Part shown: piece after piece, positions 58,444 to 64,000 of the stretch
How the letters are laid out: every line of letters starts with the position of its first letter
How positions within the stretch are numbered: the stretch's first letter is position 1
DNA from: Zwartia hollandica
Lineage (GTDB): Bacteria; Pseudomonadota; Gammaproteobacteria; Burkholderiales; Burkholderiaceae_B
DNA length: 64,000 nucleotides
Reading direction: 5' to 3'
Assembly: GCF_019923725.1 (NCBI RefSeq)
Contig: NZ_JAHXRI010000006.1
Location: 124,001-188,000, forward strand
Program-made: the position numbers and the translations under genes
Notes under the pieces: generated by a model
What the model was told of the DNA's origin: nothing
The model's input: the letters and a program-made list of their open reading frames with translations, nothing else
Databases searched by the model: none

Positions 58444-58610
58444 AAATCTTTTCGTTATTAAGGCGAAGATTGTTTGATATACCAATTCTAATTTAATAAT
58501 CCTGAGTTTTCTAATAGCTGTTTTAAATCTGGGCGATAGCCAAAACAACACTAGACAAACCTGTCCCACCCGTCTAGAGCAGGGCTTAAGCTCATGCCAA
58601 ACTTACGAGG

Positions 58611-59735
58611 ATGCATGACTCAGACGCTTCCTTACAACAATACCACTGGCTAAGACTAAGTTTCGAGCCCGGGATCGGTCCCATCCTTGCCAATAGGCTG
58701 TTGCGCCGCTTCCAACATCCCCTTGCCTTGTACCGTAGCGCGCCAGATTTAATGAGCACGATCGTACCTAGAGCCTCCGCGCGGCAGTTGACCAGACCAC
58801 CCCCCGCAGAGATACAAGCCAGGATCGAGGCAGCCTTGCGATGGTCTGCACTCCCCGGCCACACGCTCTTAACCCAAGATCAGGCAGAATTTCCGGCGAT
58901 CCTACGCCACACAGAAGACGCACCCGTTGTCTTATATGCGCGTGGAAATCTCAAGTGCCTCTCAGCAAACGCCATCGCAATCGTTGGCACCCGACACCCG
59001 ACGGCGGACGGGATCGCAAATGCTCACGCATTTGCTCAACACTTGGCCGCGCGTGGCTGGTGCGTCGTCAGCGGTCTAGCCAACGGTATAGACGGCGCAG
59101 CGCACCGCGGCGCCCTACGAGCGGGTGACGCGGCCGCCTCGACAATCGCAGTGCTTGGCACAGGCATTGATACCATTTATCCCCCCACACATGCAGGTCT
59201 CGCCGCAGAAATAGTCGCGCAAGGTGGACTCCTGCTCTCGGAGTTTTCCTTGGGCACAGCACCCATTGCCGGCAATTTCCCTCGACGTAACCGCCTTGTT
59301 GCCGGTCTTACTCGAGGCACACTTGTTATCGAGGCCGCACTCAAGAGCGGCTCACTCATCACCGCCAGATTGGCGACCGACTTAGGCCGTGAAGTCTTTG
59401 CTCTGCCTGGTTCCATTCACTCTCCTTTAAGTCGCGGCCCTCATGCCCTGATTCAACAAGGTGCCAAACTTGTCACTTGCGCAGACGACCTCCTTCAGGA
59501 GTTCGGAGGCTGGCATCAAATAGCGCTGGATCACGTGGAACCGGCATTACAGAACCCCCTCCAGCCATCCTCCCCAATCTGGAACGCAATCGGCTACGAT
59601 CCCATTACGGAGGACGTGTTGCAGCAACGCACAAAAGTCGCCGTTGCGGCGCTGCACGAGGCGTTACTCGACCTTGAGCTTGCCGGCCATCTTCAACGTC
59701 ACCCTGATGGTCGGGTCAGTCGTATGCCTAGCTAG
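58611..59735 (+). CDS. dprA: DNA-processing protein DprA
   Basis: Loads RecA on incoming single-stranded DNA in transformation. It has 374 residues. The SAM-like N-terminus (YHWLRLSFEPGIGPILANRLLRRF) is followed by the Rossmann-like domain (IAIVGTRHPTADGIANAHAFAQHLAARGWCVVSGLANGIDGAAHRGAL; VLGTGIDTIYP; SEFSLGTAPIAGNFPRRNRLVAGLTRGTLVIEA; GREVFALPGSI). A DML1-like winged helix ends it (ITEDVLQQRTKVAVAALHEALLDLELAGHL). Its presence, with ComF, suggests competence, but no other uptake gene is in this window. Confidence 0.95.
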   Translation: MHDSDASLQQYHWLRLSFEPGIGPILANRLLRRFQHPLALYRSAPDLMSTIVPRASARQLTRPPPAEIQARIEAALRWSALPGHTLLTQDQAEFPAILRHTEDAPVVLYARGNLKCLSANAIAIVGTRHPTADGIANAHAFAQHLAARGWCVVSGLANGIDGAAHRGALRAGDAAASTIAVLGTGIDTIYPPTHAGLAAEIVAQGGLLLSEFSLGTAPIAGNFPRRNRLVAGLTRGTLVIEAALKSGSLITARLATDLGREVFALPGSIHSPLSRGPHALIQQGAKLVTCADDLLQEFGGWHQIALDHVEPALQNPLQPSSPIWNAIGYDPITEDVLQQRTKVAVAALHEALLDLELAGHLQRHPDGRVSRMPS

Positions 59736-59759
59736 CTGTCCTAAAAAATTACCAATTCT

Positions 59760-60230
59760 ATGATTCGAACCTCGATACATTACGGTCTAGCCCTAATAGT
59801 GGCTGGCTTAGTTTTGACAAGCGCCCCAACCACCGCACATGCACAAGCGTGCAATGCCGTGGTTCAAAGTGATGACGCCCTACGTTACACACCACAAACG
59901 ATCGAAGTGCCGCGCTCTTGCAAAGACTTTACCGTGACGCTTACGCACAGTGGTCGTTTGCCGGTGCTCGCGATGGGCCACAACTGGGTGCTCGCCAAAC
60001 AATCCGACATGGCCGGTGTAGCACGCACCGGGATGTTGGCTGGTGCTGCACAGGACTATATCGACCCCGCTGACCGACGCGTAATTGCACACACCAAGGT
60101 GATTGGAGGCGGCCAGGCTGCCTCCGTCAGTTTTTCAGTTTCCGCACTACAACCTGAAGAAACTTACGCATTCTTTTGCACGTTTGCGGGGCATTCGCCC
60201 GTCATGCAAGGCACGCTCGTCTTAAAGTAG
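59760..60230 (+). CDS. azu: Azurin (type I copper protein)
   Basis: A periplasmic blue-copper electron carrier. It has 156 residues with a signal peptide ending near TAHAQA. Copper ligands are His in AMGHNWVLAK and the Cys-His-Met set in FFCTFAGHSPVMQG. The structural disulfide pair is CNAVV and SCKDF. HTKVIGGGQAASVSF and the terminal GTLVLK are azurin-like. Partners in other species include nitrite reductase and cytochrome c peroxidase; none is encoded here. It ends one base from convergent yggS. Confidence 0.95.
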   Translation: MIRTSIHYGLALIVAGLVLTSAPTTAHAQACNAVVQSDDALRYTPQTIEVPRSCKDFTVTLTHSGRLPVLAMGHNWVLAKQSDMAGVARTGMLAGAAQDYIDPADRRVIAHTKVIGGGQAASVSFSVSALQPEETYAFFCTFAGHSPVMQGTLVLK

Positions 60231-60231
60231 C

Positions 60232-60933
60232 CTAACTACGCGAGCCGAAGATTGCAGAGCCAACTCGAACCTCCGTTGAGCCTTCTTCAATCGCAATTTC
60301 AAAATCGCCGCTCATACCCATCGATAAGCGTTCGAGCGATACGCCCGCAATAGCCTCTTCGCGCGCACGCGCTTGCAACTGCTTGAGTTGCGCGAAGCAG
60401 GCGCGAACCGCTTGCGTATCTTCAGATAGTACGGCCATGGTCATCAGCCCCTGCACCCGCAACGTTTGGTAGTTCGCGAGCTGTCGCAAGAATGTGAATA
60501 GTTCTGAGGGCTCAAGTCCCGACTTAGTTTCTTCCGGTGAGGTTTTGACCTGCACCAATACATCAATGGCACGCCCCTCTTGCTGCAGCCGGCGGTCGAG
60601 CGCCTCGGCTAATTCGAGGCGGTCTAACGACTGGAGCTCATGCGCGAACTTTGCAACTTCTTTTGCTTTATTGGTTTGCAGCTGCCCGATCACCACCCAT
60701 TGCACATCGCAATCCCCGAGCAACGGTGCTTTTTGTGCGATTTCTTGTGTGCGGTTCTCGCCGAACCTCGTGAACCCTAAAGCGATCGCCTCACGAATCG
60801 CCGCCACATCAAACGTTTTGCTCACGGGCAAAAGCGTTACTTCCCTAGGATAACGCCCGGCGCGCGCGCAAGCTTGATCGATTCTGTTGCGAATCTGGGC
60901 GACTCGCTCGGCCATCGTGGTGTTGTTCAACAT
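60232..60933 (-). CDS. yggS: PLP homeostasis protein (YggS/PROSC)
   Basis: Binds pyridoxal phosphate and buffers it; it has no known catalytic activity. It has 233 residues from the ATG at 60933. The PLP lysine is in VTLLPVSKTFDVAAI; GFTRFGENRTQEI, WVVIGQLQTNKAKEVAKF, LQSLDRLELAEALDR, VLVQVKTSPEETKSGLEPSEL and LSMGMSGDFEIAIEEGSTEVRVGSAIFG are family-typical. A TTG at 60942 with a nearby AGGA is an alternative start, and an internal ATG at 60915 another. A 162-bp inverted-repeat element begins 54 bases upstream. Confidence 0.94.
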   Translation of the reverse strand: MLNNTTMAERVAQIRNRIDQACARAGRYPREVTLLPVSKTFDVAAIREAIALGFTRFGENRTQEIAQKAPLLGDCDVQWVVIGQLQTNKAKEVAKFAHELQSLDRLELAEALDRRLQQEGRAIDVLVQVKTSPEETKSGLEPSELFTFLRQLANYQTLRVQGLMTMAVLSEDTQAVRACFAQLKQLQARAREEAIAGVSLERLSMGMSGDFEIAIEEGSTEVRVGSAIFGSRS

Positions 60934-60987
60934 GGGGCTCAAGGTTCCTATCTAGGTAGGTATGTTACGACATCGTAATCGGTACGC

Positions 60988-61149
60988 TGACGGTGTGCTG
61001 GGCGGTGGGGCTCTGCCGCTGAGACATTGCGGCGAGCCGATCCGGTCGCTAAAGATGGCGCAGTGTCAGCTAGCGATCGGTGAGGGAAGTGGGCAACGCC
61101 CATCCGCAGCTGTCTCAGCGGCAGAGCCCCACCGCCCAGCACACCGTCA
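60988..61149. repeat. 162-bp element with 39-bp perfect inverted arms and structured interior
   Basis: Arms at 60988-61026 and 61111-61149 are exact reverse complements over 39 bases (TGACGGTGTGCTGGG... on the left). A TGCGG/CCGCA pair continues each arm after a small bulge. The 84-base interior has a 10-bp hairpin, CCGGTCGCTA (61042-61051) with TAGCGATCGG (61071-61080), with one G-U pair if RNA. A third hairpin is TGGGC-AAC-GCCCA (61090-61102). There is no coding sequence that I believe. It could be a miniature transposable element or a structured RNA. I see no clear target-site duplication. It is the only such element I noticed here; the rest of 60934-61323 has nothing else recognisable. 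Confidence 0.9.
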
Positions 61150-61323
61150 ACCAATCGCCCGCACGCCTTCCAAACATCCCCCATACAAAATCAGGACACC
61201 CCCACCCGCAACCCCGCATTCCCCTACAATACCGCTCACAAATTAGGCAGGCGCGAACCCCCGCCGCCGGCTTACCATTCAGCATTCAAAAACTCAACGC
61301 GAACCAAACCGCGAGGCAAGAAT

Positions 61324-62736
61324 ATGTGGGACGTAATCGTAGTAGGCGGTGGCAATGCTGCCTTGTGCAGCGCGCTCATGGCGCGTGAAGCTGGCGCCAG
61401 CGTATTGATTCTCGAGGCATCACCAAAAGAATGGCGCGGTGGAAATTCACAGCACACACGCAATTTGCGCTGCATGCACGACGGCCCCCAGGACGTCCTC
61501 GTCGACTCCTACCCTGAAGAAGAGTACTGGCAGGATCTACTCAAAGTCACCGGCGGCATCACCAACGAAAAACTAGCGCGCATGGTGATACGCGAATCCT
61601 CCAGCTGCCGCGACTGGATGCGTAAACACGGTGTGCGCTTTCAGGCCCCACTGTCGGGTACGCTGCACGTTGCTCGTACCAACGCGTTCTTTATGGGTGG
61701 TGGAAAGGCTCTGATCAACGCCTATTACCACAGCGCTGAAAAGCTTGGTATTGATATTCTGTATGACTCACCCGTCGACGATCTCGAGATCAAAGATGGC
61801 AAATTCATCGCAGCCAAAGTAGGAGACAAACGCTACCCTGGTAATGCCTGTGTGCTCGGCTGCGGCGGCTTTGAGTCCGACCGCGAATGGTTGCGCGAGG
61901 CCTGGGGCCAAAACGAGCGTGGCGAATGGCCCGCAGACAACTTCTTAATCCGTGGCACACGCTACAACATGGGCGTCGTCTTAAAGGTCATGATGCGCGC
62001 AGGCGCCGATACGATGGGTGATCCCACTCAAGCGCACTGCGTCGCCATCGATGCACGCTCCCCGTTATATGACGGTGGCATCTGCACCCGCATTGACTGT
62101 GTATCGCTGGGCATTGTTGTTAACCGTGAAGCGAAACGTTTCTACGACGAGGGCGAAGACTTTTGGCCCAAGCGTTATGCGCTGTGGGGGCGCCTCGTTG
62201 CCCTGCAGCCCGGGCAAATCGCTTACTCGATCATTGATGCAAAATCCGTGGGACGCTTCATGCCACCCGTGTTTACAGGCGTTCAGGCAGACACGCTGCC
62301 GGAGCTTGCCGCGAAGCTTGAACTGGATGTGGATACGTTTATGGAGACCGTGAACGCGTTCAATGCCTCTTGCCGCCAAGGCACGTTCGACCACAACATT
62401 CAAGACGACTGCTACACCGAGGGAATTACTCCCGCCAAAACGCACTGGGCACGTCCTATCGATACCGGGCCGTTTTTTGGCTATGCCGTGCGGCCGGGCG
62501 TGACCTTTACTTACTTCGGTCTCGCCACAGACGAAAAAGCTAGTATCTTTTTTGACGGTAAAGCAAGCCCCAATATGTATGCAGCTGGGGAAATCAACGC
62601 GGGCAACGTCTTGGGCAAGGGCTACACCGCCGGAGTGGGTATGTCGATCGGTACTGCCTTTGGTCGTATCGCCGGCACACAAGCTGCCGCAGCAGCAAAG
62701 AAAATAAAAGAAGGAGCGCAGCATGCAACCGCTTGA
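61324..62736 (+). CDS. tcuA: FAD-dependent tricarballylate dehydrogenase (TcuA-like)
   Basis: Oxidises tricarballylate to cis-aconitate in characterised relatives. It has 470 residues. The FAD fold is [29 protein letters not shown]. Fumarate-reductase-like parts include [53 protein letters not shown], a capping domain to about 380, and [33 protein letters not shown]. It overlaps tcuB by 14 bases. No TcuR regulator or TcuC transporter flanks it in the visible part. A related dicarboxylate or aconitate analogue is possible as substrate. Confidence 0.9.
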   Translation: MWDVIVVGGGNAALCSALMAREAGASVLILEASPKEWRGGNSQHTRNLRCMHDGPQDVLVDSYPEEEYWQDLLKVTGGITNEKLARMVIRESSSCRDWMRKHGVRFQAPLSGTLHVARTNAFFMGGGKALINAYYHSAEKLGIDILYDSPVDDLEIKDGKFIAAKVGDKRYPGNACVLGCGGFESDREWLREAWGQNERGEWPADNFLIRGTRYNMGVVLKVMMRAGADTMGDPTQAHCVAIDARSPLYDGGICTRIDCVSLGIVVNREAKRFYDEGEDFWPKRYALWGRLVALQPGQIAYSIIDAKSVGRFMPPVFTGVQADTLPELAAKLELDVDTFMETVNAFNASCRQGTFDHNIQDDCYTEGITPAKTHWARPIDTGPFFGYAVRPGVTFTYFGLATDEKASIFFDGKASPNMYAAGEINAGNVLGKGYTAGVGMSIGTAFGRIAGTQAAAAAKKIKEGAQHATA

Positions 62737-63910
62737 ATCCCTAACCCGCGAAGCACAAGACCTGGCCGGGAAAACTGAACACTCGATCTCGTGGCACAAA
62801 AAAGGCATCTCGGATAACGAAGCCGAAGTTGCCCGTCAAATGCAAATTTGCAACGCCTGCCGCTACTGCGAGGGCTTTTGCGCAGTGTTCCCCGCGATGG
62901 CACGCCGTCTGCAATTCGACAGCAAGGCTGACTTGAACTATCTGGCTAACCTCTGTCACAACTGTGGCGCTTGTCTGCATGCCTGTCAGTACGCACCACC
63001 CCATGAGTTCATGGTGAACGTACCCCAAGCGATGGCCAAAGTGCGGATGGAAACCTATACTGACTTTGCGTGGCCCGCTTCGCTAGGTAAGCTGTATAAA
63101 AATAACGGTCTGACAGTGTCGCTTGCAGCGGCCTTTGGTCTCGCGCTTTTTCTAGTGCTGACGGTCATGTCGACAGGCACGCTATTACATGAGCCGCTCG
63201 CTGGTAATTTCTACGCTATCTTCCCGCACAACACGCTCGTATTGATGTTCGGTTTTACGTTCGGTTTTGCAATTCTTGCCTTAGGGATCGGTGTCAAACG
63301 CTTCTGGAGTGAAATCACGCCAGGACAGGCGACCGGTGAAGCAATCGGCGAAGCTGCGCACAACGCGCTAAAACTGAAATATCTGGATGGCGGGCACGGC
63401 GACGGCTGTAACGATGAAGACGATCGCTTTACGCTGCGACGTAGGCGCTATCATCACCTGACGTTTTACGGCTTTATGTTGTGTTTTGCGTCGACCTCTG
63501 TCGCGACGCTTTATCACTACGCCTTCGGGTTACAGGCGCCCTACGCCTACACAAGCTTGCCAGTGATCCTAGGGACGGTGGGTGGCATCGGCCTGCTCAT
63601 TGGACCGGCTGGTCTGCTATGGCTCAATCTCAATCGCTCCGCTTTACACGGCGACGCCGCGCAAAAGCCAATGGATATTGGGTTTATATCGCTACTGTTT
63701 TTAACCAGCCTCACTGGTTTAGCGCTGTTGATTTGGCGTGACACCAGTGCCATGGCACTGTTACTGGCGATTCACTTAGGTATCGTCATGGCGCTCTTTT
63801 TGACCTTGCCCTATGGAAAGTTTGCACACGGCGTCTATAGAAGTGCTGCACTGCTGAAGTGGTCCATTGAAAAACGTATGCCCAATAAACTTTCACTCGG
63901 TTCAGACTGA
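62723..63910 (+). CDS. tcuB: TcuB-like Fe-S/membrane electron-transfer subunit
   Basis: Accepts electrons from TcuA and passes them to the quinone pool (family knowledge). It has 395 residues. Two 4Fe-4S sites are [11 protein letters not shown] and [12 protein letters not shown] near the N-terminus. Five to six membrane helices follow (for example [19 protein letters not shown] and [20 protein letters not shown]). A cytoplasmic loop near residue 215-245 is charged. Its stop overlaps the next ATG by one base (TGATG). Confidence 0.92.
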   Translation: MQPLESLTREAQDLAGKTEHSISWHKKGISDNEAEVARQMQICNACRYCEGFCAVFPAMARRLQFDSKADLNYLANLCHNCGACLHACQYAPPHEFMVNVPQAMAKVRMETYTDFAWPASLGKLYKNNGLTVSLAAAFGLALFLVLTVMSTGTLLHEPLAGNFYAIFPHNTLVLMFGFTFGFAILALGIGVKRFWSEITPGQATGEAIGEAAHNALKLKYLDGGHGDGCNDEDDRFTLRRRRYHHLTFYGFMLCFASTSVATLYHYAFGLQAPYAYTSLPVILGTVGGIGLLIGPAGLLWLNLNRSALHGDAAQKPMDIGFISLLFLTSLTGLALLIWRDTSAMALLLAIHLGIVMALFLTLPYGKFAHGVYRSAALLKWSIEKRMPNKLSLGSD

Positions 63911-64000
63911 TGAAACAACATGGCCCCCTGACACACGTCAAAGTTCTTGATCTCAGCCGTGTGTTGGCGGGTCCTTGGGCCGGGCAGGTTCTTGCCGACC
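63910..64000 (+). CDS. CaiB/BaiF-type CoA-transferase (N-terminal fragment, runs off the window)
   Basis: Only about 30 residues are present. They read [20 protein letters not shown] and continue GPWAGQVLADL, the opening strand, RVLAGP signature and helix of family III CoA-transferases. The overlap of its ATG with the tcuB stop says it belongs to the same operon. The acid and CoA donor cannot be inferred from this fragment. Confidence 0.85.
   Translation, partial: MKQHGPLTHVKVLDLSRVLAGPWAGQVLAD

Noticed and set aside
60977-61157. AATCG copies on both sides of the inverted-repeat element as target-site duplication
   Set aside because: They stand at unequal distances (6 and 3 bases) from the arm ends, so chance is likely.
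60948-61246. Short open frames on both strands across the inverted repeat
   Set aside because: They share a segment only because the arms are complementary; low-complexity Pro/Ala/Arg content and no support.
1-64000. CRISPR arrays, toxin-antitoxin pairs, phage genes, tRNA or rRNA genes
   Set aside because: No regularly spaced direct repeats, cassette genes or cloverleaf/rRNA sequence were seen on either strand by eye.

Overview
The window is a gene-dense, moderate-GC stretch of a betaproteobacterial chromosome. It is most like Burkholderiales, probably Alcaligenaceae. The evidence is the ubiE / Tim44-like / ubiJ / ubiB cluster, the kdsD-kdsC-lptCAB-hpf-ptsN-hprK-rapZ run, an orphan Bug-type tricarboxylate-binding protein, the rsmB-DUF4390-ntrY-ntrX block, a 1.3-kDa-residue-class DUF3683 FAD/Fe-S oxidoreductase, and azurin. 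I see no rRNA, tRNA, CRISPR array, prophage or recognisable insertion sequence. Almost everything is core metabolism, envelope biogenesis or translation. Only two gaps exceed about 300 bases. One (3179-3528) holds a cobalamin riboswitch. The other (60934-61323) holds a 162-bp element with 39-bp perfect inverted arms.

Left part (1-17 kb). metH (B12-dependent methionine synthase, truncated by the window edge) diverges from a riboswitch-controlled btuB-btuF-thiG-thiD run that joins B12 uptake to thiamine synthesis. pcm follows. A leftward group then reads ubiE, a Tim44-like membrane protein, ubiJ, ubiB, an uncharacterised diiron ferritin-like protein and the stand-alone heptose-phosphate adenylyltransferase. 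The 5-oxoprolinase set pxpBCA comes next.

Middle (17-43 kb). A 1312-residue FAD plus Fe-S dehydrogenase, a YqaA-like membrane protein, ilvA, apt and purT are followed by the Kdo/LPS-transport operon kdsD-kdsC-lptC-lptA-lptB. Downstream lie hpf, ptsN, hprK, rapZ and rlpA. The usual rpoN between lptB and hpf is missing, and rlpA carries a frameshift that separates its SPOR domain. After rsmI come yraN, gmhA/diaA, a BON lipoprotein, a TlpA-like protein, argB, a HAD nucleotidase and slmA, then the leftward gpmA-envC-ctp-moeB operon.

Right part (43-64 kb). The conserved order rhodanese-grxC-secB-gpsA is followed by a Bug protein, trmL, comF, bioC, a TSUP permease and an XdhC-family protein. A NtrY-like kinase is paired with a NtrX-like regulator that has lost its AAA+ sigma-54 domain. 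DUF4390, rsmB, rimO, fmt, a SemiSWEET, def, dprA, azurin, yggS, and finally tcuA-tcuB and the start of a CoA-transferase gene complete the window.

The items most worth a second look are the 162-bp inverted-repeat element, the linked loss of rpoN from its usual place and of the AAA+ domain from the NtrX-like regulator, the rlpA frameshift, the diiron protein embedded with ubi genes, the apparently leaderless ptsN, and the tcuAB/CoA-transferase operon. I found no unmistakable new multi-gene system; these are single-locus leads.
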